From Streptococcus suis (lineage in GTDB: Bacteria; Bacillota; Bacilli; Lactobacillales; Streptococcaceae), in contig CP102145.1 in NCBI GenBank assembly GCA_024583055.1, forward strand, positions 1,922,001 through 1,986,000: a DNA stretch of 64,000 bases, written 5' to 3'. Below the pieces are notes generated by a model. It saw only the letters and a list, made by a program, of their open reading frames with translations, made no database searches and had not been told where the DNA came from. This document shows positions 16,883-24,833 of this stretch, piece by piece. Each line of letters begins with the position of its first letter. Position 1 is the stretch's first letter. The translations under genes and the position numbers were made by a program.

Positions 16883-18115
16883 ATGACAAATTCTGTAAGT
16901 TCACGCCAGCAGGGGAAGTTTGCTATTGCAGCGTTCTTCTCTGGTGTTGGTGGAATTGAGTTGGGCTTTGAGCAGACCAACGAGTTCAGAGTGGTGTATG
17001 CCAACGAGTTTGATAAGTATGCCAGACAGACTTATCAGTTGAATTACCCAGATACTTATCTGGACGGGCGTGATATTCACGCAGTATTGCCAGAGGAAAT
17101 CCCTTCGGAAACAGTCGATGTGATTGTCGGAGGCTTTCCTTGTCAGGCCTTTAGTATCGCAGGCTACCGTAAGGGCTTTGAAGATGATCGTGGCGACCTT
17201 TTCTTTGAGTTGCTTCGGATGATTGAAGCCAAGAAACCCAAGGCGATTTTTGTCGAGAATGTGAAGAACATGGTTTCTCATGACCATGGCAATACCTTCA
17301 AGGTTATCCGTGAAGCCTTGACCGAGAACAACTACTTTATCAAGTGGAAGGTATTGAACGGCAAGGACTACGGTAACATCCCGCAAAACCGCGAGCGGAT
17401 CTATATTGTTGGCTTTGATAATAAGGAAGCCTACGATAAATTTGAGTTTCCAGAGGAAATCAAGCTGACCACTGGGCTTCAAGATGTTATTGATTTTGGG
17501 GCAAAACCAGAGGAGAATTACTATTATCGTCAAGGGAAACAGCCCTTCTTTGACCAGTTGAAAGAGTCTGTTACCAGCCAGGATACGGTTTACCAGTGGC
17601 GACGCCAGTATGTTAGGGAAAATAAAAATGGTGTCGTGCCAACCCTGACAGCTAACATGGGAACAGGTGGACATAATGTTCCCCTTATCTTGACTGATAC
17701 TGGAGAAATTCGCAAGCTGACTCCGAAAGAAACCTTTAACGTTCAAGGCTATCCAAAGACCTTCAAAATTCCAGAAGGTGTTTCTAATGGACAACTCTAC
17801 AAACAGGCTGGTAACAGCGTTGTCGTACCTGTTATCAAGCGGATTGCAGATAAGATTGCCGAAGCGTTGAAAACTTCCTCCGGTCTGTCACAGTTGGAAC
17901 GAACTGGAAATGTCGCTATCATCTATACCAAGATGAATGGTCAGTTTGAAGGGCAGTCTTATGTAAAAGACTTTGTTGCGACCTACGACGAAGCAATTGC
18001 TAAGTTAGATAGCTACAATGACGGTTTAGGAATTTTGTCAGACGAAGACTATCTACGCTTGGTCAAAAAAGGTGGAAACTTGGAATTTTATAGCATCGCT
18101 ATTACGAATAATTAG
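16883..18115 (+). CDS. DNA (cytosine-5) methyltransferase of a type II R-M system
   Basis: A 410-residue m5C methyltransferase. Motif I is FFSGVGGIELGF (residues 18-29), motif IV GGFPCQAFS with catalytic Cys87 (83-91), motif VI ENVKN (125-129), motif VIII QNRERIYIVGF (~168) and motifs IX-X LTPKETFNVQGYP / QAGNSVVVPVI near the end. The target-recognition region is ~180-270. About 75 residues follow motif X (from ~335), an unusual extension of unknown role. The start ATG at 16883 follows GAAAGCAGGTGC. It precedes a restriction-endonuclease-like gene, from which it is separated by a terminator and a new promoter. The target sequence cannot be read by eye. Confidence 0.9.
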   Translation: MTNSVSSRQQGKFAIAAFFSGVGGIELGFEQTNEFRVVYANEFDKYARQTYQLNYPDTYLDGRDIHAVLPEEIPSETVDVIVGGFPCQAFSIAGYRKGFEDDRGDLFFELLRMIEAKKPKAIFVENVKNMVSHDHGNTFKVIREALTENNYFIKWKVLNGKDYGNIPQNRERIYIVGFDNKEAYDKFEFPEEIKLTTGLQDVIDFGAKPEENYYYRQGKQPFFDQLKESVTSQDTVYQWRRQYVRENKNGVVPTLTANMGTGGHNVPLILTDTGEIRKLTPKETFNVQGYPKTFKIPEGVSNGQLYKQAGNSVVVPVIKRIADKIAEALKTSSGLSQLERTGNVAIIYTKMNGQFEGQSYVKDFVATYDEAIAKLDSYNDGLGILSDEDYLRLVKKGGNLEFYSIAITNN

Positions 18116-18122
18116 GTAAGGG

Positions 18123-18156
18123 GACTAGTGAAAATCTAGTCTTCTTTTGCTATACT
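18123..18156 (+). promoter_or_regulatory. Terminator and new promoter between methyltransferase and nuclease genes
   Basis: The hairpin GACTAG (18123-18128) / CTAGTC (18136-18141) is followed by TTCTTTTG, and directly after it comes an extended -10 TG-C-TATACT (18151-18156). The nuclease therefore has its own promoter, which would allow delayed nuclease expression. Confidence 0.65.
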
Positions 18157-18182
18157 ATGATTAGAAAAAAGAGGTAGAGTCT

Positions 18183-19766
18183 ATGTGGGAAAAATTAAAA
18201 GCAGAGCAGAAAGAAAAGTATCGGACATTGATTACTAACTTTGCTAGTTTGAGCGAGGCTTTTTCGCAAAAGTCTGAAACAGATGAGGAAAATGAAACCT
18301 TTAATTATGTAGCTCCGATTATTAATTCCAAATTCCAAGAAACAGTCTTTCAGAGGGCCTTTCAAGCTGTAGGTGAAGATATTGCCAACACTTCTTTTGA
18401 TGCCTCGGTTATGGTGGATAGTCAGCATAAATACCTAGTTGGCATCAAGTCTTTCGGCATTCAGTCAGGTGACCAAAAAGTTGCCCAGTTTAAGAAAGAT
18501 TCGCAGAGTTGGACAGAGATTTTACAAGAAATCAAGTTCAATGCCATGATTGCTCCAGATAAGGCTACGGCTGATGAAAACAATTACCACCTTTATTTGA
18601 AGTTAGCTAAGGAAATCTGTCTGTTACGTAACCAGCGGATTGAGTCATCAAAGGCACAAATTCGTGGTTTTGCATCGGATTCAACGGTGGAGTCTGTTTA
18701 CCATGTTTTAATGCCAACGGCAAAGGGAGCTAAGCCACAAATTTTTGTAGGAGAAACCAGTTACCTTCCGATTGATGTCGAAAATTTACAGATTAAGGGA
18801 GCGACCAGTCTAAAAACTCCGACAAATTTTGCCTTTACAGATGGCCAACATGATTACAAATATACCGCAGCAGATAGTCAACTTCACATGACATTCCATA
18901 ACAAAGAGATAGTTGTAGATACATGGGATGTGGACTATGTGGAAGATCCATTTTATATTTTTGAAAATCTCCACACTTTATCTGCGGATGAGAAAGAAAA
19001 CCAAGTTCTTGATACAGTTTCATGGGTCATCACAGATAAGCATGGTCATGTTGAAGAAAATTCAGGCTTTAATGCCTTTAATGGTGGAGCTAAGTTAGCT
19101 AAAAAAGATAGATTATCACGCATTCAGAGAATCCAAGAGGAATTTTCGGATCAGCTCAGCTCGGAAGAACTTGCATTTGTAACCTATTCTTTGGAAGAAA
19201 TTTTATTGAAAAAGTGGTCCTCTAAAGAAGAAAAAGCTGAAATGAAAAAAATTCGGACTGCCTTGATAAACTTTGCTCAGAAGTCGGGAATTGAAAAGCT
19301 ATCTGAAAAACTGGAGAAATTGGTTTACCGTCCAGTTAGTGAAGTTTACATCCCACTGCCTGATTCTAAAAAGTTTCATGAAGCTCGACCAGACTTTTTC
19401 GGTCACAATGTTGGGACATTTGATGAAACAGGCAAAAAATTGGTACTGTCGAAAGAAGAACGAACTTTTACGCTTCGTTTTCTATCATCAGGAGATGCTA
19501 TTGAAGCCTACATCAACCAAGAATCAGGTAAGGCCATTCAGTCGGTGGATAGGCAAGATATTCTTGGGGAATGGTTACTGAGAGGTGTATTTCAATTAGC
19601 TGAACGTGAAGTATTGACAGGCAAGAAATTAGAATCTCTGGAAATAAATGGTATTCGATTAACTAAATTCAAAAATGACGAAATTGGGATTGAGTTTATC
19701 TGGATTGATACGGAAAATCCACCAGCAGATGCGATTGGCTGGGTTAGTAGAAAAGGTAAAAAATGA
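18183..19766 (+). CDS. Type II restriction endonuclease-like protein with C-terminal B3-like domain
   Basis: A 527-residue protein next to an m5C methyltransferase, so very probably the cognate nuclease. Residues ~45-110 hold a PD-(D/E)XK-like core (Glu53 in FQETVFQRA, Asp73 in SFDASV, Lys89 in YLVGIKSFG); the acidic residue usually two before the Lys is Gly87, a departure from the classic motif. Residues ~385-520 (EVYIPLPDSKKFHEARPDF, GKAIQSVDRQDILGEWLL, IGIEFIWID) match the B3-like recognition domain of NgoFVII-type enzymes. It is AT-rich relative to the chromosome. Its stop overlaps the next start by 4 bases (ATGA). The assignment rests on context plus these motifs. Confidence 0.7.
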   Translation: MWEKLKAEQKEKYRTLITNFASLSEAFSQKSETDEENETFNYVAPIINSKFQETVFQRAFQAVGEDIANTSFDASVMVDSQHKYLVGIKSFGIQSGDQKVAQFKKDSQSWTEILQEIKFNAMIAPDKATADENNYHLYLKLAKEICLLRNQRIESSKAQIRGFASDSTVESVYHVLMPTAKGAKPQIFVGETSYLPIDVENLQIKGATSLKTPTNFAFTDGQHDYKYTAADSQLHMTFHNKEIVVDTWDVDYVEDPFYIFENLHTLSADEKENQVLDTVSWVITDKHGHVEENSGFNAFNGGAKLAKKDRLSRIQRIQEEFSDQLSSEELAFVTYSLEEILLKKWSSKEEKAEMKKIRTALINFAQKSGIEKLSEKLEKLVYRPVSEVYIPLPDSKKFHEARPDFFGHNVGTFDETGKKLVLSKEERTFTLRFLSSGDAIEAYINQESGKAIQSVDRQDILGEWLLRGVFQLAEREVLTGKKLESLEINGIRLTKFKNDEIGIEFIWIDTENPPADAIGWVSRKGKK

Positions 19767-20818
19767 CAAATGTAAATAGCAAACTACAAATCCATCCCCC
19801 CTCCCTTATCCCTTTCGGTTTTATCCTCTCCAACAATCGTTACATCTACCGTGAGGTCTTCATGGAGGGGCAGTTTGAGGCGGTGGTGGAAGTTGATGAG
19901 GCTGGTCAGCTGTCGTCCTATGTTTGGGATTGTGAGATGGAGGAGGTCTATACCGCCTATCTGGTGACTGCGCCAGCTGGGGCTTTTGTGGGGCAGGTAC
20001 GTGAGGCTTACCAGTCCATTTTGGCTCGGGTAGAGGAAGCCTGCTGTATCGCTCTGCCATTTTCCAAAGACCAAAGCAACCGCATAGCCCAGCTCATCAA
20101 GGAGCAGTGGGGCGACCTTCCTGACTATCCCTTTGCCAAGTTGCCGACCTATGGGGCTTTTCGCCACCCCGACAATAACAAGTGGTACGCCCTGGTCAGT
20201 CAGATTCCGAGGGACAAGCTGGATGGGAGCGGTTCTCAAGAAGAGGTGGAGATTGTCAATCTCAAGGTTGACGGTAGGGAAATAGCAGAGCTGCTAAGTC
20301 AGTCGGGCATTTTCCCTGCCTATCATATGTCGAAAAAGACTTGGGTGTCTGTCTTGCTGGATGATACGGTGGAGGACCAGACGGTGTTTGCCCTCCTTGA
20401 GAAAAGTCGCCATCTGGTAGGACCAAAATCCTACAAGGCAGTGCAGGGACCTGATTACTGGGTTATTCCTGCCAATCCCAAGGTCTATGATATTGATACC
20501 GAGTTTGCGGAAAATAAGGTAGTCTATTGGCCACAAAAATCAACCATTCAAGCTGGGGACATCGTAGCCATTTACATGACGGCGCCTGTTCAGGCCATTC
20601 GCTATGTCTGTCGGGTTTTGCAAGCCAATGTCACCAATCATGGTCAGTCGGATATCCCAAGTGACAAGTCAGTCATGCAGGTCGAGTTGATTGCACAGTT
20701 GCCAGATGACATCTTGCCTCGTCAAAGGATGATGGCTCTGGGTATCAAGGCAGTCCGAGGTCCTAGACGCTTGACCAAGGAGGCTATTGAGTACTTGAAA
20801 TGTCAGCTGAAAGAGTGA
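19763..20818 (+). CDS. YjbR/MmcQ-EVE fusion protein
   Basis: A 351-residue fusion. An N-terminal ~95-residue domain with unknown fold is followed by a YjbR/MmcQ domain (residues ~105-235: YGAFRHPDNNKWYALVSQIP and FPAYHMSKKTWVSVLLDD), a CyaY-like fold linked to DNA binding. The C-terminal part (~236-351: DYWVIPANPKVYDI, TIQAGDIVAIYMTAPVQAIR, GIKAVRGPRRLTKEAIEYL) is an EVE/PUA-like domain. EVE domains read modified bases, including 5-methylcytosine. It overlaps the nuclease gene by 4 bases, so the two are translationally coupled, yet its base composition is closer to the host chromosome. A role as a modified-DNA reader or R-M accessory is inference. Confidence 0.75.
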   Translation: MTNVNSKLQIHPPSLIPFGFILSNNRYIYREVFMEGQFEAVVEVDEAGQLSSYVWDCEMEEVYTAYLVTAPAGAFVGQVREAYQSILARVEEACCIALPFSKDQSNRIAQLIKEQWGDLPDYPFAKLPTYGAFRHPDNNKWYALVSQIPRDKLDGSGSQEEVEIVNLKVDGREIAELLSQSGIFPAYHMSKKTWVSVLLDDTVEDQTVFALLEKSRHLVGPKSYKAVQGPDYWVIPANPKVYDIDTEFAENKVVYWPQKSTIQAGDIVAIYMTAPVQAIRYVCRVLQANVTNHGQSDIPSDKSVMQVELIAQLPDDILPRQRMMALGIKAVRGPRRLTKEAIEYLKCQLKE

Positions 20819-20856
20819 AGTGGGTTTGATAGCAGTTTTAAAATTAGGAGGTCCCT

Positions 20857-20969
20857 ATGTCTTTCTACATTGAAAAATCAAGGGCAGGGTGGCTAGGCAT
20901 CTTAATCGTTTCATGAAAGCAATGAAAGAGGATGAAGCAGTAGCCAAGGTTTTACAACTATCAAAATAA
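20857..20969 (+). pseudogene. Small frameshifted remnant with intact ribosome site
   Basis: AGGAGG followed by ATG at 20857 begins MSFYIEKSRAGWLG and stops after 19 codons. A second frame across the same DNA continues ARHLNRFMKAMKEDEAV to TAA at 20967-20969. A single indel would join them into ~37 residues. No family recognised. Confidence 0.35.
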
Positions 20970-21260
20970 GTAGATGTGTAAGGGGATCTCAAATTCCCTT
21001 ATGAGTTTGTAGACAAAGCCTCTTTTAGGACTTTCCTGAGGTGATGCCGGACGGTAGTAAACTTTCTTGTTTCTGGGTTTACTCCTCAAACAGTCTCCCA
21101 GACTGTTTGAGCTACCTACGGAATTCCATACCTAGCCATTGAGCCTAAGGTCTCAATAGTTCCGAATGCTTGAGACGACAACGTCTCAAGCATTTTCATC
21201 ACAGCGGAAAGTCTCGGTGTAGGCCCGCTTCGCTCGCAAAATGAGACTAATTTTTTAATT
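20970..21260. other. Structured non-coding region with nested inverted repeats
   Basis: No coding signal is seen. The stretch holds AAGGG/CCCTT near 20980-21000; a possible multibranch fold closed by CCG-N2-CGGTAG (21048-21057) and CTACCTACGG (21112-21121), enclosing GTAAAC/GTTTAC (21057-21082) and a perfect 12-bp hairpin CTCAAACAGTCT / AGACTGTTTGAG (21085-21111); and a 13-bp hairpin AATGCTTGAGACG / CGTCTCAAGCATT (21165-21194) with a weak T-run. It may be a non-autonomous repeat element or a structured RNA. Confidence 0.55.
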
Positions 21261-21414
21261 TTTTTTTAGCAGAGCTACTCAGTTTACTTTTCCAAAGTAT
21301 AGTCTGTCTACATTCTGGTAAGGGAAAATAAAATTATTCCCTTATTTTTATCCCTAAGTTGTTAAAAAATCAGAACATTCAGAAGTTTTTAGTAATTCTA
21401 GCCGATTTTCAATC

Positions 21415-21437
21415 ATCTTTTTGGTATAATAGGTACT
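21415..21437 (+). promoter_or_regulatory. Promoter directly abutting the ECF ATPase start codon
   Basis: An extended -10 TG-G-TATAAT ends at 21430, only 7 bases before the ATG at 21438. A normal start site would fall at or next to the A of the ATG, giving a leaderless or nearly leaderless mRNA. No clear -35 and no Shine-Dalgarno sequence are seen. Confidence 0.5.
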
Positions 21438-23111
21438 ATGGAAAAACTCATTGAATTCAAGGATTTTAGCTTTCAATACAAGGCCCAGCAGGAGCCGACA
21501 TTGAGGGATATCAACTTAAGCATATATAAAGGTGAGAAAGTCTTGATTGTTGGACCTTCGGGCTCTGGTAAGTCAACACTGGGTCAATGTCTTAACGGCA
21601 TTATTCCCAATATTTACCGAGGTAGTCATAGTGGCCAGCTCTTGATAGATGGTCAGGAGGCTTTTGACCTGTCTATTTATGAAAAATCCCTGCTAGTATC
21701 GACTGTTTTGCAGGATACGGACGGTCAGTTTATCGGTCTGTCTGTGGCAGAGGATTTGGCCTTTGCCTTGGAAAATGACATGGAAATTCAAGAACTGATG
21801 CAGCAAAAAGTGGCTGATTGGTCCAATCGTTTGGAATTAAGCCAGCTTCTCAACCACCGTCCCCAGGACCTGTCTGGTGGACAGAAGCAACGGGTCAGTC
21901 TGGCAGGTGTCCTGATTGATGAAAGTCCGATTTTGCTCTTTGATGAACCTCTGGCTAATCTGGATCCCAAGTCTGGACAGGCCACCATTGACTTGATTGA
22001 TCGCCTGCACCAGCAGGAGGGAGCGACCACCATTATCATCGAGCATCGCTTGGAAGATGTTCTTTATAGACAGGTGGACCGCATCGTTCTCATCAATGAG
22101 GGACAAATCCTATTCAACGGTCAGCCGGATCAACTCTTGCAGACCAAGCTCTTGGTGGAAAATGGCATCCGCGAGCCACTCTATTTGGCAACCCTACGGG
22201 CTATGGGCTACCCTCTGGAGCAGGCAAATTCTTTATCAAGCCTGTCTGGTCTTGATTTGACAGGACTTCAATCAGTGGATTTGCTCTTAGACCGAGAAGA
22301 GGTCCTTGCCAAGCCGAGCTTGCTAGAGGTTAAAAACCTGAACTTCTCCTATCCACAGAAACAGGCCCTCAAGGACATCCATTTCACCCTCTATAAGGGG
22401 GAACGTCTGGCTATCGTCGGGAAAAATGGAGCCGGAAAATCGACCCTAGCCAAGGCTCTCTGTGGTTTTCTGGATGTGGAAGGAGACTTTATCTGGCAGG
22501 GGCAATCCATCAAGGACGAATCGGTCAAAGAACGGGCCGAGCGGATTGGCTATGTCCTGCAAAATCCCAATCAGATGATCAGCCAGACCATGATTTTTGA
22601 TGAAGTGGCTCTCGGTTTGAGAATGCGTGGAGTGGGTCAAGAAGAACTCGAAAAGCGGGTGCACAAGGCTCTGAAAGTTTGTGGTCTCTATTCATTCCGT
22701 AAGTGGCCGATTTCAGCCCTATCCTACGGTCAGAAGAAGCGGGTGACCATTGCCTCCATTTTGGTGCTGGAGCCGGAAATTATTCTACTGGATGAGCCAA
22801 CAGCTGGGCAGGATGAGCGTCATTACCGTGAGATGATGGATTTCTTAGACGAGCTCAATCGACAAGGTCATACCATTGTCATGATTACCCACGATATGCA
22901 GCTGATGCTGGATTATTCGGACCGGGCCCTGGTTGTGGTGGATGGTCAGATTATTGCGGACCAGTCTCCAGCGGAAATCCTTTCGGATGCTGCTATCATT
23001 GACCAGGCTAATTTGAAAGAGACCTCTATTTTCCATTTGGCTCAGAGAATGGGAGTGGACCCTCTGGCCTTGACCAACTACTACATGCAGGAAGAAAGGA
23101 GAAAGCTATGA
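21438..23111 (+). CDS. ECF transporter ATPase with two fused nucleotide-binding domains
   Basis: A 557-residue protein made of two ABC ATPase domains. The first has Walker [10 protein letters not shown] (~39-47) and signature [10 protein letters not shown] (~147); the second has Walker [10 protein letters not shown] (~329) and [10 protein letters not shown] (~430) with DEPTAGQDE. This double-ATPase layout energises vitamin/micronutrient uptake in energy-coupling-factor transporters. The signature of the second domain has Tyr in place of the first Gly. It overlaps ecfT by 4 bases. The substrate subunit (S component) is not next to it in this window, so the substrate is unknown. Confidence 0.9.
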   Translation: MEKLIEFKDFSFQYKAQQEPTLRDINLSIYKGEKVLIVGPSGSGKSTLGQCLNGIIPNIYRGSHSGQLLIDGQEAFDLSIYEKSLLVSTVLQDTDGQFIGLSVAEDLAFALENDMEIQELMQQKVADWSNRLELSQLLNHRPQDLSGGQKQRVSLAGVLIDESPILLFDEPLANLDPKSGQATIDLIDRLHQQEGATTIIIEHRLEDVLYRQVDRIVLINEGQILFNGQPDQLLQTKLLVENGIREPLYLATLRAMGYPLEQANSLSSLSGLDLTGLQSVDLLLDREEVLAKPSLLEVKNLNFSYPQKQALKDIHFTLYKGERLAIVGKNGAGKSTLAKALCGFLDVEGDFIWQGQSIKDESVKERAERIGYVLQNPNQMISQTMIFDEVALGLRMRGVGQEELEKRVHKALKVCGLYSFRKWPISALSYGQKKRVTIASILVLEPEIILLDEPTAGQDERHYREMMDFLDELNRQGHTIVMITHDMQLMLDYSDRALVVVDGQIIADQSPAEILSDAAIIDQANLKETSIFHLAQRMGVDPLALTNYYMQEERRKL

Positions 23112-23941
23112 GCCAGCAAGCACTTATCGGCTACCAGCAGGGACGGGGCTTTATTTATGAACTATCTGCTGTCAGCAAGCTCCTCTTTTTCTTGATTGTG
23201 TCCATCTTGGCCATGATTACCTACGATACGCGTCTGATTATTTTCATCGCCCTCTTTTCCCTCAGTCTTTTCAAGCTATCGGGCATTGATTACAGGAAGG
23301 TGTCTTTCGTTCTGATTTTCACGACCATTTTTGCCCTCCTGAATGCGACCATGGTGTATGTCTTTGCGCCTAAGTATGGGGTAGAACTCTATGGGGCGGA
23401 GACTGTCCTTTTCAAAGGTTTGGGGCAATACTCCGTGACTAGCCAGCAATTGTTTTACTTGCTGAATTTATTGCTCAAGTACTTTTGTACAGTTCCTCTG
23501 GCCATTATCTTTTTGATGACAACCCACCCTAGTCAATTTGCCTCCAGCTTGAATACAATCGGGGTGCCCTATAAGGTTGCCTACGCTGTCAGTCTGACCA
23601 TGCGCTACATACCAGATATTCAGGAAGAATTTTATGCCATTCGCATGTCTCAAGAGGCGCGTGGACTGGAATTGTCCAAGAAAGCCAAATTGATGGACCG
23701 GATTAAGGGCAATCTGGCCTTGGTTATCCCTTTGATTTTCAGCTCACTTGGTCGGATTGATACCATTTCAACTGCTATGGAATTGCGCCGTTTCGGAAAA
23801 AATAAAAAGCGGACCTGGTACACCTACCAGCCCCTGAAAAAAATGGATTATCTGGTCCTATCCATCATCGCTCTACTGGTTCTAGTAACGATTAGCCTAT
23901 TCTTTATCAATGATGGTAGGTTTTACAACCCTTGGGCATAA
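23108..23941 (+). CDS. ECF transporter transmembrane subunit EcfT
   Basis: A 277-residue membrane protein with four to six hydrophobic segments and, in the cytoplasmic helices, the EcfT coupling motif (SQEARGLE, about residue 181) plus a second A-R-G-like element (ELRRFGKNK, ~222). EcfT links the two ATPase domains to an S component. It is coupled to the ATPase gene by a 4-base overlap and closed by a strong terminator. Confidence 0.88.
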   Translation: MSQQALIGYQQGRGFIYELSAVSKLLFFLIVSILAMITYDTRLIIFIALFSLSLFKLSGIDYRKVSFVLIFTTIFALLNATMVYVFAPKYGVELYGAETVLFKGLGQYSVTSQQLFYLLNLLLKYFCTVPLAIIFLMTTHPSQFASSLNTIGVPYKVAYAVSLTMRYIPDIQEEFYAIRMSQEARGLELSKKAKLMDRIKGNLALVIPLIFSSLGRIDTISTAMELRRFGKNKKRTWYTYQPLKKMDYLVLSIIALLVLVTISLFFINDGRFYNPWA

Positions 23942-23948
23942 GATAAGA

Positions 23949-23982
23949 AAAAACGAGTTTCGATAGCGAAACTCGTTTTTGA
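23949..23982. terminator. Bidirectional terminator between ecfT and rsmG
   Basis: A perfect 14-bp hairpin AAAAACGAGTTTCG / CGAAACTCGTTTTT around ATAG, with T-runs in both directions. Confidence 0.9.
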
Positions 23983-23984
23983 AA

Positions 23985-24048
23985 TTATATTCACAAGTAA
24001 GGTACATGTAGACAAGTGCTCAGGCACCGAGCTGTGAATACCGGTTCT
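23985..24048 (-). repeat. Short interspersed repeat, copy C (short form, inverted)
   Basis: On the minus strand it reads GGTATTCACAGCTCGGTGCC ... GTACCTTACTTGTGAATA, i.e. the two ends of copy A joined by ~15 bases, without the ~90-base core. It touches the stop codon region of rsmG. Confidence 0.7.
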
Positions 24049-24761
24049 TATAGTGGTCGTTTATTGGGCATGCCTGCCTTGCGTGGAAACTTGTTTGGGG
24101 TTTCCTTTTTCTTTTCGACAATGGTTAGGGTACGCGGGTCGCCATTGGGCAATTCATAATCATGATTCTCCAAGACCTTTGCGAACAAGAGGTTGAGAGC
24201 ATTTTTGGCCTGGGTCAATTCGTCCTCGGCACTGGATGCTTTGAGGGCAATCAGCTTGCCATTGAGCTTGAGATAGGGGATGGTCAATTCTGATAGGATT
24301 TGCATGCGGGCTACTGCGCGAGCGGTCACGATATCAAATTGGGCACGGAATTGCTTGTCCTGGGCAAAATCCTCTGCTCGTCCATGGTAGAAATGGACCT
24401 TGTCCAAGCCCAGCTCCTCAGCCAGAAGATGCAGGAAATTGATTCGTTTGTTGAGGGAGTCAATGATGGTCACTTCCAGTTCGGGATAGATAATTTTCAT
24501 GGGCAGGCTAGGAAAACCTGCACCAGCCCCGATGTCCAAGAGTTTGAGTGCTTGATTTTGAATATGACCCTGCAGGATTGGTGCAATAGAATCATAAAAG
24601 TGCTTGAGATAAACGTCCTCTTCCTGGGTAATAGCTGTCAGGTTGATTTTTTCGTTCCATTCTACTAGGAGTTCAAAGTAGCGGTGGAATTGGTTTTTCT
24701 GCTGGTCTGTTAATTGGATTCCTTGGTCTGCCAAGGTCTTGTAAAATACTTCGGGTTTCAT
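24048..24761 (-). CDS. rsmG: 16S rRNA (guanine-N7) methyltransferase RsmG
   Basis: A 237-residue SAM-dependent methyltransferase that methylates G527 of 16S rRNA; loss is known to give low-level streptomycin resistance. The SAM-binding motif [15 protein letters not shown] is at ~70-84, with [10 protein letters not shown] (~148) and a Lys/Arg-rich tail. Length is normal. It is encoded alone on the minus strand between ecfT and pbp1A, with its stop at the edge of a repeat element. Confidence 0.95.
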   Translation of the reverse strand: MKPEVFYKTLADQGIQLTDQQKNQFHRYFELLVEWNEKINLTAITQEEDVYLKHFYDSIAPILQGHIQNQALKLLDIGAGAGFPSLPMKIIYPELEVTIIDSLNKRINFLHLLAEELGLDKVHFYHGRAEDFAQDKQFRAQFDIVTARAVARMQILSELTIPYLKLNGKLIALKASSAEDELTQAKNALNLLFAKVLENHDYELPNGDPRTLTIVEKKKETPNKFPRKAGMPNKRPL

Positions 24762-24793
24762 AGTCCTATCTTATCATAATTTTCAACAAAAGA

Positions 24794-24830
24794 AAAACCT
24801 TGGAAGGCGATAGTTGCCTTTCAAGGTTGA
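24794..24830 (-). terminator. Intrinsic terminator of pbp1A
   Basis: On the minus strand AACCTTGAAAGGC pairs with GCCTTCCAAGGTT (24796-24828), followed by TTTTCTTTT. Confidence 0.85.
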
Positions 24831-24833
24831 GTC

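Noticed and set aside
16053..20818. A prophage or integrative element as carrier of the R-M block.
   Set aside because: No integrase, att-like direct repeats, tRNA or structural phage genes are present in the window.
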